Assembly (NCBI GenBank): GCA_003222535.1
Contig: QHWJ01000244.1
Span: 1,830-53,529 of the forward strand
DNA: 51,700 nt
DNA from: Acidobacteriota bacterium
GTDB lineage: Bacteria > Acidobacteriota > Vicinamibacteria > Vicinamibacterales > CAVVIG01
Direction: 5' to 3'
Shown here: positions 42,195 to 50,857 of the stretch, piece after piece
Position numbering within the stretch: the first letter of the stretch is position 1
Layout: each line of letters begins with the position of its first letter
The notes under the pieces: model-generated
The model's database searches: none
Seen by the model: only the letters and a program-made list of their open reading frames with translations
What the model was told of the DNA's origin: nothing
Program-made: the position numbers and the translations under genes

Positions 42195-42499
42195 ACGAAC
42201 GCCAGCTCGTAGCGCGAACGCTTTAGAGCCTGCTTAGAAATCACGTACAACGCAGAAACCGCGGAACCCGCAGAGAAAAATGGTTAAAGATTAGCCGAGC
42301 GGAACGGCACCGAACGGAGCGCGAAGGCTTTAGCCGAGCGGAACTTCGTGCCAGAGGGAGCGCTCGTTAATCCGGAACCGCACCACGAAAACCACGAAAT
42401 TCACGAAGGGCACGAAACGACTATCTTGTTTGGTTTTAGTCTTTTTGTGGCTTTCGTGTTTTCGTGTCTTTCGTGGCTATCGGCTGTCCGCCGTTTTCT
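42181..42499. other. Gene-free, repeat-filled spacer between convergent genes
   Basis: It holds the end of the palindrome at 42170, then one arm of the AACGCAGAAACCGCGG family (42236-42277, identical to 16150-16191). A short direct repeat GCCGAGCGGAAC occurs twice (42294 and 42333 regions), and the hairpin at 42381-42476 follows. No gene seen. Confidence 0.7.
42381..42476. repeat. Inverted repeat with arms of CACGAAA units
   Basis: The left arm CACCACGAAAACCACGAAAT, TCACGAAGGGCACGAAACG is matched by the right arm CTTTTTGTGGCTTTCGTG, TTTTCGTGTCTTTCGTGG, around a T-rich loop. It ends 24 bases before the convergent stop codon at 42500. Confidence 0.85.
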
Positions 42500-44197
42500 T
42501 CACTCACGCAGCGCGAAGACGCACAGCGAGAGGCCCGAGATGGCGGTGACGTACTGTTTGCCGTCCACTTCGTACGTGATCGGGCCGCTGACGATCTGCG
42601 CGCCGAGGCTCGCCTTCCACAAGAGCGATCCGGTTCGCGCGTCCAGCGCCTGGAAGTAGCCTTCACGCCCGCCGGTGAACAGGACATCCGAGGCCGTCGT
42701 CAGAATGCCGCTGTCGGTGACGTCGGTCATCGGGAACTTCCACTTCAGCTCGCCTGTGCCCGCGTCGAGCGCGAGCACCGCGCCGGTCGCCGCGGCTTCG
42801 GTCCAGTTGTTGATCGGCCCGCGCCGGACCCCTGGAAGTGAAGGCGCGCCTGGCACGGGCACGAAGGGTCGATTGACACCGCCGCCGAAGTTCCGCCCTT
42901 CCCGATACTCAACGGGGGTGCCCCCAAAAATCGTCGCGTAGGCTTCCCACGCGGACACGTAGAAGAGTCCCGTGTGCGGGCTGTAGGACGGCGAGTACCA
43001 GTTCGTCCCGCCCTGATTGCCGGGCCACGTCGGCATCCCCGCCGGCTGCGACGTCTGATTGGGCCGGCCGCGCTCGTCGAACGTGTCCATCCAGTTCACT
43101 TTCACGAACGGCTTGCCGACAAGAAACTTCCCGGTCTCGCGATCCAGCACGTAGAAGTTGCCGTTGCGGTTTGCCCAGACCATTGCCTTGAGCGGCGCGC
43201 CGCGCCACGTGATGTCGGCGAGCACGGGGACCTGCACCGAGTCGTAGTCGTACCGATCGTGCGGCGTAAACTGGTAGTGCCACCTGAGGCGACCCGTGTC
43301 GGCGTCGAGCGCGACGACCGAATCGGTGTAGAGGTTGTCGCCGGGCCGCTGCTCGTTGTTCCAGTCGGGACCGGCGTTGCCGACGCCCCAGTACGTCAGG
43401 TTGAGCGCGGGGTCGTACGAACCGGTCACCCACACCGAGCCGCCGCCGTGCTTCCACGCCTCCGGATCGCAGAACGAATCTGACGTCTTCGGAGGGCACG
43501 GCTTCCACGAATCACCTCCGGGCTCGCCTGGAGCAGGGATCGTGTAGAAGCGCCACGCTTCCCTCCCGTTGCGCGCGTCGTACGCGGCGACGAAGCCGCG
43601 AATGCCGTACTCGCCGCCGCCGACGCCGACGATGACCTTGTCCTTCACGACCAGCGGCGCAAGCGTCACCGAGTAGCCGCCCTTGCTGTCGGCCACCTTC
43701 GTGTTCCACACGGCCCGGCCCGTCTTCGCGTCGATCGCGACCAGATGCGCGTCGAGGGTGCCCATGAAGAGCGTGTCGCCGAGAATCGCGAGGCCGCGGT
43801 TGTTCGCGCCGCAGCAGACGATTTGCGTCGGATCCAGCGTGTGCCGGTAGATCCAGAAGACGCGGCCCGTTTTGGCGTCGAGCGCGACGACGTCGTTCGG
43901 CCGCTGCGTGAGATACATGATGCCGTCGACGACGAGCGGTGTGGTCTGCCAGGCGCCCGCGACCGCCGCCTGATACATCCACTTCAGCTCGAGGTTTCTG
44001 GCGTTGGCCGGCGTGATCTGGGTGAGCAGGCTGTACCGGTTGCTGAAATATCCGCCGGAGTAAACAAGCCAGTTCCGTGGCTCCTTCGCGGCATTCAGCA
44101 GACGGTCGGAACCGACCTGGGCCTGCACGTGGTAGGACACGGCGGCCGTTAGAAGGAGCGCCAGCCATGCGCCCGTCGTTCTTCTCGTCATGATCAT
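42500..44197 (-). CDS. PQQ-dependent alcohol dehydrogenase, predicted lanthanide type
   Basis: A 565-residue quinoprotein with signal MIMTRRTTGAWLALLLTAAV. The mature start NWLVYSGGYFSNRYSLLTQI is typical. Adjacent cysteines 128-129 (IVCCGANNRG) form the vicinal disulfide of PQQ alcohol dehydrogenases. Metal ligands are Glu196 (GGGEYGIRG) and Asn274 (GVGNAGPDWN). The catalytic Asp is Asp317 in TPHDRYDYDS. Asp319, two positions after it, matches the extra Asp of lanthanide-dependent XoxF/ExaF/PedH enzymes. There is no fused haem domain. The separate cytochrome c gene just upstream in the operon overlaps it (ATGA) and should be the electron acceptor. The alcohol substrate is unknown. Confidence 0.93.
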   Translation of the reverse strand: MIMTRRTTGAWLALLLTAAVSYHVQAQVGSDRLLNAAKEPRNWLVYSGGYFSNRYSLLTQITPANARNLELKWMYQAAVAGAWQTTPLVVDGIMYLTQRPNDVVALDAKTGRVFWIYRHTLDPTQIVCCGANNRGLAILGDTLFMGTLDAHLVAIDAKTGRAVWNTKVADSKGGYSVTLAPLVVKDKVIVGVGGGEYGIRGFVAAYDARNGREAWRFYTIPAPGEPGGDSWKPCPPKTSDSFCDPEAWKHGGGSVWVTGSYDPALNLTYWGVGNAGPDWNNEQRPGDNLYTDSVVALDADTGRLRWHYQFTPHDRYDYDSVQVPVLADITWRGAPLKAMVWANRNGNFYVLDRETGKFLVGKPFVKVNWMDTFDERGRPNQTSQPAGMPTWPGNQGGTNWYSPSYSPHTGLFYVSAWEAYATIFGGTPVEYREGRNFGGGVNRPFVPVPGAPSLPGVRRGPINNWTEAAATGAVLALDAGTGELKWKFPMTDVTDSGILTTASDVLFTGGREGYFQALDARTGSLLWKASLGAQIVSGPITYEVDGKQYVTAISGLSLCVFALRE

Positions 44198-44994
44198 CGT
44201 CCCTTCAGCGAAAGCAGGTAGGCCACGACGTCGGCGAGCTCGTCCTGAGTCAGCCGGTCTTTGTACGACGGCATCGGCGACACGGTGAGGATGGTGTATT
44301 CGCGAAGGTCGGCCTTGGTCAGCGAGAGGAGCTTCTCCTGATCGTCGAAGAGCTGCACGGTGTAGGTGTCCTCGTTGAGCCGCCGCCCGTTGATCACTTT
44401 GCCGTCACGCGTGACCGCGCGCACCGGACGGTTGATCGGCATCATCTGGCTGGTCGGGTCGGTCAGCGAGCGCAGGAGCATCCCCGCGCTTCGCGTGGCA
44501 CCGATGTCGCTCAGATTCGGAGCCACGCGCGCGCCTTGCGCGTCGACGCGGTGGCAGCGCGCGCAGTCGCCCTTCCCCTCGAACACCGTCCGGCCGCGGC
44601 CGGCGTCGCCGGCCTTCATCGAGCGGCGGTCGAAGGCATTCATGTTGCGGAGGTACGCGATGATCCCGGCGATTTCGGACGAATCGAACTTGAACGCCAG
44701 CATCCCGGTGCCCTGGATGCCAGTCGTGATCACGCGCGTGAGGTCCTGGTCCGTCACCGCATTGCGAAACCTGCCGCTGCGCAGATCCACGCCCGCGACG
44801 CCGTCGCCGTTCGCGCCGTGGCACGTCGTGCATTGCGCGTCGTACAGCCGCGCGCCATAAGCGATGTCGGCCGGCGCGTACTCGGCGTCCCGGGCCTGCG
44901 TGGAATTCTTGGCCGCAACGAGCAGTGATGCTGACCACAGGAGTCCCACGATCACCCAGAGGGCGGGCCGGCTTATGCGCTCAAGTCGCGGCAT
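44194..44994 (-). CDS. Diheme cytochrome c partner of the alcohol dehydrogenase
   Basis: A 266-residue protein with an N-terminal signal/anchor (ISRPALWVIVGLLWSASLLVA). Haem sites are CTTCH in YDAQCTTCHGANGDGVAG and CARCH in GKGDCARCHRVDAQG, each in its own domain. Likely Met ligands are in TGMLAFKFDSSE and SPMPSYKDRLTQDELADVV. The C-terminal domain with VTRDGKVINGRRLNEDTYTV, then LFDDQEKLLSLTKADLREY, is common in cytochromes linked to secreted quinoproteins. The stop overlaps the dehydrogenase start by four bases. The ATG at 44994 is chosen because it starts directly before the anchor; a frame from 45051 adds residues without family support. Confidence 0.9.
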   Translation of the reverse strand: MPRLERISRPALWVIVGLLWSASLLVAAKNSTQARDAEYAPADIAYGARLYDAQCTTCHGANGDGVAGVDLRSGRFRNAVTDQDLTRVITTGIQGTGMLAFKFDSSEIAGIIAYLRNMNAFDRRSMKAGDAGRGRTVFEGKGDCARCHRVDAQGARVAPNLSDIGATRSAGMLLRSLTDPTSQMMPINRPVRAVTRDGKVINGRRLNEDTYTVQLFDDQEKLLSLTKADLREYTILTVSPMPSYKDRLTQDELADVVAYLLSLKGR

Positions 44995-45085
44995 GGGGCG
45001 CACTTGTACTCGATGTTCGCGGGGTTGTCCACCACAACCCTCAAGGCTCAACTCTCAAGGCTCAACTGTCAAGATTTGTCGGGCG

Positions 45086-45556
45086 CTATTGAAACACAGC
45101 GTTGACGCTGACGCTCTGGACACTCCCTTCCGCATCTATCAGAAGAACGTCGGCTGCGATCGACCCGGGGCGCCTCAGCCCGCAAGCGAATTGCGGCCGG
45201 AACGAAAACGCCCGCGTACCCGCAACCAACGTGGATCCAAACATGGCATTGAGCTGCGATCTCGGGAACGTGATCGAGGGGCCTCCCACATTAGTACCGT
45301 CGAGCAGGTGCAATGTGACCCGATCCATGAAGACATTCACGGCGCGCGTCTCCGCGATCAGCAGATCGAATCCCGTTGTGAACACAGGACCCACGGCGCA
45401 CGCGGTCGTGACAGCGGCGAACGGCAGCGTCTGCGGCAAAATCTGCGCCGCAATCGCGGCTGTTGGAGAAAAGCCGATGTCCGCGCGGCGACCGCTCGTG
45501 GTGTTTTCGCACGCAACCGCAACCAACGCGACGACGACGGTGGCAATCATCCTCAT
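45086..45556 (-). CDS. Putative lipoprotein of unknown function
   Basis: A 156-residue protein. MRMIATVVVALVAVACENTT gives a short signal with a cysteine suited to lipid attachment (Ala at -3 is not ideal). The mature part is beta-rich: LPFAAVTTACAVGPVFTTGF, VNVFMDRVTLHLLDGTNVGG and FRPQFACGLRRPGSIAADVL, with two or three cysteines that could form disulfides. I know no family. It has GAGG upstream of the ATG. A frame extending to 45649 adds an unrelated basic stretch. It lies on the same strand downstream of receptor 3 (227-base gap), so a surface partner of the receptor is possible. Confidence 0.6.
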   Translation of the reverse strand: MRMIATVVVALVAVACENTTSGRRADIGFSPTAAIAAQILPQTLPFAAVTTACAVGPVFTTGFDLLIAETRAVNVFMDRVTLHLLDGTNVGGPSITFPRSQLNAMFGSTLVAGTRAFSFRPQFACGLRRPGSIAADVLLIDAEGSVQSVSVNAVFQ

Positions 45557-45783
45557 GTCGAACCTCACACCGGAAAAACGGATTAACGTTGTTGTCCGCG
45601 GTCGGACACACCGAGGGTCAGGCGCCGCCCGGCGCGAGGCCCACAGCACCGACGCAACGGCGGACGTGCATCACGGGCGGCAAATATACGGAGCCACCGG
45701 CCGTATCGCAACCATTCGAATTCGTCAGCGGCGGACAGCGACGCCGATGCTGCCGATGACGCGGCCACTCGGCAACGTTGAGC

Positions 45784-48669
45784 TCAGAAATGCCACTGCG
45801 CGCCGAGCGAGACGATCCGCGACTGCAGAATGGCTGTCGGTGTGTTGAGGCCCGTTCCGAAGGTCGTCGACATCGCCGTCACCGGACGTCTGTTCAGTGC
45901 GTTGAACAGGTCTACCTGGAGCTCGACGTTCCCGAACCTGCCAGTCGGGAACCTCCGCGCGATGCGGAGATCCAGCTGATTCATCCGATCGAGGTAATTG
46001 CTTCCCGGATAAATGAGAGGGATGGACTCCGACGCCTGGGTGAGGCCGGGGGCGACCGCCCTCGTGGCTGTGAGAGTGACCGGGAGCCAGACCGCCGAAG
46101 AGTTCCCCGTTCCGGCATTCACCGCCCCGGGGTAGCTCTGGAACGTGCCGCTCACGACGAACTTCACCGGCAGCTCGTAGGTGCCGCCAACCTTCACCTG
46201 TGTCTGGTACGGGATGGGGAACTGCGTCTGATCGCAGAAGATCGTGGTGTTCGGGTTCGACGCCGCCGCGAACGTCGAGCCGATCGTCAGCGGCAGATCG
46301 CAATTGTTCGACACCTGCTTGCTGGTGCTCGTCCCCCCGAACACCGTCGCCCCTCTGCCTCGGGCCATGAACTGCGTTTCGAGCCCGTTGAACACACGAG
46401 AGTCACGGTTCGAGTTGCGATCGACGACCGTCCCCACGCCGCCGAGCGCCGGGTTGATGCTGTACACCGTGATCGTGCTCGGATACGTGCCGCCGCACGC
46501 CGCCAGGGAGTTGGTCGCACCCAGACACGGGTTGGCAATCGTGATCGGCGTGAAGGCGCCGGCCACGTCGAGAGCCGCGTTGTCGGAATAGATGATGTTC
46601 TTGTACGACCGGCGGAAATACCCGAACGACACCGACAGCCCCTTGAGCAGCTGCTGCTGGACCCTCGAAGTGAACTCGAGGTTGTACTCGCGCGTGAGGT
46701 CCGGGTCCGGGCTGCGGAACACCTGGCCGAACAGCCTGTTGCTCGACGCGCCGAGCGTGTCGATGCCGGGCTCGTAGATCAGGTCTCTGTTCACGTCGGT
46801 CCACGTCCGGATGTCGGTCGACTGGTTCATCGGGTTGTAGTTCTGCGCGAAATCGGTCGAGTACGACACCAGATACTTGGAGATCGACGTCTTCACGGCT
46901 GTCTTCCCGTCGCCGAACACGTCGTACGCCACGCCGAACCGGGGCGTCCAGTTCTTCCAGTCGGGCAGGTTGGCCCGCCCGGCGGAACTCTGCGCGGCGT
47001 AGCCTTCCAGCAGAAGGAGTCTCTGGTCGCTCAGCGAGACGCTTTGTTGCGGGTACGAACCGTTGAGATACTCGAACCGGATGCCAGGCGTCACTGTCAG
47101 CCGGTCGACCGTGTAGGTGTCCTGGAGATAGAAGCCGATGTCGTGGTTCAGGAGGTTCTCCTGGATGTTCGGCGTGTTGAAGATCACGACCGAGTTCGGA
47201 GCGCCGTTCGAGAAGCGCTCGATGAAGTTCACGTTCGGGTTCTCGAACGACTGGTGAATCTTGTTCCAGCCGTGCGAGCGCTCCATCCCGAACTTCACGG
47301 CGTGCGAGCCGGTCACATAGGAGAGGGCCGCGATCTCGCTGAAGCGGACCGGTTTTCTGGGGTAGTAAGGAGCGGACGGAGCGCCCCAGTAGGTGGCCGT
47401 GGCGATGTCCACCTTCGGAATCGGGTTCGTCGCCAGCAGCCCGGCCTGCAGTTCCCCGGAAGAGTACGACTTGTTGTTCATCCCGATGCCGGCCTCGAAC
47501 AGCAGCCTGCTGGTCCACGCGCCCGTCCATTTGATCACGCCGGAGAAGTAGGCCCTCGGCGTGCGCACGCCGAAGCTGTCTTCCGACCACAGGGCTCCCG
47601 TCACGCCGCCGCCGCTGGACTGCTCGTGCCCGCGCCACTTGCTGACATGGTCGATGTAGCCGGACAGCTTATTCCTCGGGCTCACCTGCCAGGTCAGCCG
47701 CGTCATCTGGCTCTGTATGAGGTTGTCGTCCAACACCTGCCGCGAGGTGTCCGGCGTGAAGCTGTTGAGCGTCGAGGCGGCCGAGTAGAACGAGTTGGCG
47801 GTTGTCTGGTTCACGCCCCAGTGGCGGACCGAGGCGAAGAACCAAAGCTTGTCTCTCTTGAGGGGGCCGCCCGCCGAAATGTTCAAGTCGTGCATCGTAT
47901 CCATCGCGTTGGTGGCCCTCTGCCGCGGGTCGGCGTTTGGCACCGTCGAATCCGCCTGCAGGTTGTGGCTGGTCGCCGAGTAGAACACGTCGCCCTTCAG
48001 GGTGTTGCCGCCGTCCTTGGGGATGAGATTGAGGCGGATACCGCCGCCCGAGGTCTCGACCTGGATGCCGCCGGTCTGATACGCCATCTCGGCAAACATG
48101 CCTTCATTGAAGTAATTCTGGTTCGCGCCGTTCCCCTCCATGCTGTTGAGGCGTACGCCCTCGACCAGGACCGCGTTGTCGCGCGGATCGGAGCCGTGCG
48201 CGTTCAGGTAGCTTTGCTGCATCCCCTGTGACCCGCCCACATCGGGAGACGAGGGCGCGACGCCGACGAGCGTGGCGCCGACCGACTGGTAGCTGCGGCC
48301 GCCGGTCGGCATGGAGTCGAGCAACCGCTGCGGCATCACCTGCTGCGACGTGGCCGATTGCACGTCCACGACCGGCGATCCGCCGGTGACGGTCAGCGTT
48401 TCCGTGAGGTCGCCGACCCGCATCTCGCCGTTGATCTGCGCCGTGAAGTTCGCCGGCAGGTCGATTCCTTCCCGCTTGACCGTGGCGAACCCCGGAAGCG
48501 TGAACGACACGGAGTAAACGCCGGGACGCAAATCGACAATCTTGTACTGGCCCTGCTCGTCGGTGGCGACCGCGCGAACCTGTTCAATCAGCGCCGGACT
48601 GATGGCGGGCACCAGCGCCAGCCAAGCCAACGCGACGATGATCGTCGTCTCGAACATCCTCGGTCGCAT
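45784..48669 (-). CDS. TonB-dependent receptor, Oar-like (receptor 3), N-terminal domain shortened
   Basis: A 961-residue receptor. GGGAGG lies before the ATG at 48669. After a membrane-type leader (MFETTIIVALAWLALVPAI) the sequence goes straight into SPALIEQVRAVATDEQGQYK and IVDLRPGVYSVSFTLPGFAT. The normal signal-cleavage region and the first strands of the regulatory domain (pattern QSGxxGxVxDxSGAVxPGVTVEA), present in receptors 1 and 2, are absent, about 25-30 residues, with the frame kept. Plug (SPDVGGSQGMQQSYLNAHGS, IRLNLIPKDGGNTLKGDVFY) and barrel are intact and end SLGAQWHF with terminal Phe. Without a clear cleavage site, export efficiency is doubtful. The ligand is unknown. Confidence 0.9.
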   Translation of the reverse strand: MRPRMFETTIIVALAWLALVPAISPALIEQVRAVATDEQGQYKIVDLRPGVYSVSFTLPGFATVKREGIDLPANFTAQINGEMRVGDLTETLTVTGGSPVVDVQSATSQQVMPQRLLDSMPTGGRSYQSVGATLVGVAPSSPDVGGSQGMQQSYLNAHGSDPRDNAVLVEGVRLNSMEGNGANQNYFNEGMFAEMAYQTGGIQVETSGGGIRLNLIPKDGGNTLKGDVFYSATSHNLQADSTVPNADPRQRATNAMDTMHDLNISAGGPLKRDKLWFFASVRHWGVNQTTANSFYSAASTLNSFTPDTSRQVLDDNLIQSQMTRLTWQVSPRNKLSGYIDHVSKWRGHEQSSGGGVTGALWSEDSFGVRTPRAYFSGVIKWTGAWTSRLLFEAGIGMNNKSYSSGELQAGLLATNPIPKVDIATATYWGAPSAPYYPRKPVRFSEIAALSYVTGSHAVKFGMERSHGWNKIHQSFENPNVNFIERFSNGAPNSVVIFNTPNIQENLLNHDIGFYLQDTYTVDRLTVTPGIRFEYLNGSYPQQSVSLSDQRLLLLEGYAAQSSAGRANLPDWKNWTPRFGVAYDVFGDGKTAVKTSISKYLVSYSTDFAQNYNPMNQSTDIRTWTDVNRDLIYEPGIDTLGASSNRLFGQVFRSPDPDLTREYNLEFTSRVQQQLLKGLSVSFGYFRRSYKNIIYSDNAALDVAGAFTPITIANPCLGATNSLAACGGTYPSTITVYSINPALGGVGTVVDRNSNRDSRVFNGLETQFMARGRGATVFGGTSTSKQVSNNCDLPLTIGSTFAAASNPNTTIFCDQTQFPIPYQTQVKVGGTYELPVKFVVSGTFQSYPGAVNAGTGNSSAVWLPVTLTATRAVAPGLTQASESIPLIYPGSNYLDRMNQLDLRIARRFPTGRFGNVELQVDLFNALNRRPVTAMSTTFGTGLNTPTAILQSRIVSLGAQWHF

Positions 48670-48719
48670 AGTGACCTCCCCTCCGTAAACTCTGGCGCCT
48701 GGCCCTGATAAGAGCCGAC

Positions 48720-48799
48720 ACGTAGGGCACCGCTTCAGCCTCCAGTACGTAGGGCACCGCTTCACTACCCGATACGTAGGGCACCGCTTCAGCGGTGCC
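48720..48799 (+). repeat. Three REP-like units at 27-bp spacing
   Basis: ACGTAGGGCACCGCTTCA begins at 48720, 48747 and 48774. The last is complete: GTAG, then arms GGCACCGC and GCGGTGCC around TTCA (48776-48799). The first two are truncated to the GTAG side, a pattern of tandem partial REPs. They lie between the amidohydrolase stop and the receptor 3 start. Confidence 0.85.
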
Positions 48800-48811
48800 T
48801 CCGGCGCTCAA

Positions 48812-50203
48812 TCAGTTCGAGGACCCTATCGTCCACTCGGCCTTCCACTTCGCCCGCATCGCTGCACGATCGACGGCTCGACCTCTCAGATAGACATCCG
48901 AGATTCTGCGGATATTCGACATCCTGTCCAGCGGGTTCGCGTCGAGGACGATGAAGTCGGCGCTCTTGGCTTTGGCCACCATCCCGAGCTGATCGAGCTT
49001 GAGGATTCCGGCCGCGGTGCTGGTGGACATGGTGATGACCTCCATCGGCGGGATGCCGGAGGCCGCGAGGCTCTCCACTTCCCAGATCGCGTGCCAGCCG
49101 AGCGCACGGGACGGATCTCCCGCCGAGTCGCTTCCGAGAGCCAGCGTCACGCCGTTAGCCCTCAGCTTGGCGATATTGCGTTTCGCCCGCTCCCAGTCCT
49201 CCCGTGTTCGGGCGAGGGCCTCGGGCTTTCTGTTCGCGAACGACTGCTCCAGCTTCTGGATCTGTGATGGAGGAATGGTCTCGTGCAGCAGCGGCGCGTC
49301 GAGCCATTCCGGCCGGCCCGCGTCGAGGCCCCGCGAAGTGATCCCGATGTTCGGGCCGAAGAAGACCCCGGGGTGCTGTTTGAGCAGCGTGATCAGCTCG
49401 TCATCGATGTCCTTGTCCCGAACCAGGTGCATGAAGCCGACGACACCGGCCCGCACCAGGCCCTTCGCGTCATCGAGGTCGAACACGTGAGCGATCGCGC
49501 GCAGGTTCTGCTTGTGCGCCTCATCGGCCGCCGCGGCGTACAGCGGCTCGGTCAGCTTCTTCTGCCGTCCATTTCTATCGTCCACCCAGATCTTGACGAA
49601 GTCCGGGCGATGGGGGGCCAGGTCCCGCACCGCCGCCCTCGCCTCCGCTTCGGTCGTCACCGAATACGGGACGTCGTTCCTGGCAGGATCGAAAGGTCCC
49701 GATCCGGGCCAGGCCAGTCCGCGGCCGACCGTGCGAAACAACGCCGCGTCCGGATGCACTTCTTCGCGCAACTGGTACGGCAGCTCGCCCATGTCGGTGC
49801 CGGAGCTGATGACCGCCGCGAATCCGTGGTACGCGTACCGGTTCAGATGGTCGAGCAGATTCTCCCGGTTGAAGTTCTCCTTCGACATCGAGCCGTCGCT
49901 CTGCCTGAGGAAGCCGAGGTGGCTGTGGAGATCGACCATCGCCGGCATGACCGTCTTCCCCGTCAGATCGACGTGAGCCGCACCAGGGGGAACCTGCAGC
50001 TCGCTCCTCTTTCCAACGGCCGCGAACCTGTTGTTCTCGACGACGAAGGCGGAGTTCTCGATTGGTGCGCTGCCGTCGCCCGTGATGAGGCGAGCGCCTT
50101 CGAACACGGTCACGTCATGAGTGGCGGCAGGCGTCTGCCTTGCGGCGGGCGAGGAACAGGCCGCCACAACGACCATCCAGGGCAACACCCTCAACAGGCG
50201 CAT
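48812..50203 (-). CDS. Lipoprotein amidohydrolase
   Basis: A 463-residue protein. MRLLRVLPWMVVVAACSSPA has a good lipobox (VAAC). An amidohydrolase TIM barrel follows: VDLTGKTVMPAMVDLHSHLG carries the HxH pair, Lys in DFVKIWVDDRNG the bridging position, His in LRAIAHVFDLDD and VGFMHLVRDK, Asp in LALGSDSAGDPSRALG. The C-terminus LGMVAKAKSADFIVLDANPL and the VYLRGRAVDR end are the same type as in the gene at 16311-17693. It probably acts on imide, dipeptide or lactam bonds at the outer face of a membrane. A frame to 50374 has no family support before the lipobox. Confidence 0.92.
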   Translation of the reverse strand: MRLLRVLPWMVVVAACSSPAARQTPAATHDVTVFEGARLITGDGSAPIENSAFVVENNRFAAVGKRSELQVPPGAAHVDLTGKTVMPAMVDLHSHLGFLRQSDGSMSKENFNRENLLDHLNRYAYHGFAAVISSGTDMGELPYQLREEVHPDAALFRTVGRGLAWPGSGPFDPARNDVPYSVTTEAEARAAVRDLAPHRPDFVKIWVDDRNGRQKKLTEPLYAAAADEAHKQNLRAIAHVFDLDDAKGLVRAGVVGFMHLVRDKDIDDELITLLKQHPGVFFGPNIGITSRGLDAGRPEWLDAPLLHETIPPSQIQKLEQSFANRKPEALARTREDWERAKRNIAKLRANGVTLALGSDSAGDPSRALGWHAIWEVESLAASGIPPMEVITMSTSTAAGILKLDQLGMVAKAKSADFIVLDANPLDRMSNIRRISDVYLRGRAVDRAAMRAKWKAEWTIGSSN

Positions 50204-50857
50204 AACCCGTCTCCTTCGTCGATGAACGTCGCGTCGACGGAGCTGCCATCTCGAGTCGGGCCTCATTCTAAGCCCATCGGTGACCTCGCACGCCGCGAAA
50301 TACCGAACGCCCGATTTCGCATCGACTGGCCTGCGACAGCGCCTGGCAGCATCAGGTTTGCCCGCGCCCGACACGGCGCGGCGCGCCGTATCGGACGGGA
50401 CGGTGAGCCGGGTTACTCGAATCGTTTTGGAGAATCCCGTCGGGCCGTTGGATGCTGTTTAAATGACTGAGAATTAAATGACTGAAAAAAGCGAATCCAC
50501 GTGCGTTCCGCCAAAGCAAATTCCAAGGGGATTTTGGTTGCTGGGGCTCGCAACCAGCGGTACTTGCAGCTGTGGAGCGGCGCGGCTTGAACCTCTTTGA
50601 CACGTGATTGGGCCCTACACGGCTGCACTCGTAATGCTCCTGCGAAGGTCGGCAATTGATGGGGGCTGGTCGGTCGGGAGCTCCTTGACGTACTCGACCA
50701 GTGGGGCAAGAAAGCCGCCCCAGAGTTTGAGCGGATATCGGGTCGAGCATCTCTGTCTTGGGGCCCGAGGATTTAGGCAGCGGTTGATGTAGTCGAGCAT
50801 GGCGGGTCCGCGGACACACCACCGCGGCGGTTCAGGCTCGGAATCACAGCCAGGGCA
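50204..50857. other. About 650 bases without a confident gene
   Basis: From about 50460 the base composition drops in GC relative to the rest of the window (TTTAAATGACTGAGAATTAA). ATTAAATGACTGA-like words are repeated at 50460-50490. On the minus strand 50615-50800 encodes 61 residues (MLDYINRCLNPRAPRQRCST onward) that could be a fragment, but no family was recognised. Confidence 0.45.

Noticed and set aside
45778-48231. 817-codon plus-strand open frame
   Set aside because: It is antisense to receptor 3. Composition is Arg/Val/His-rich with no motif, a shadow of GC-rich codon use. The same holds for 4128-5885, 20881-22314 and 32795-34864.
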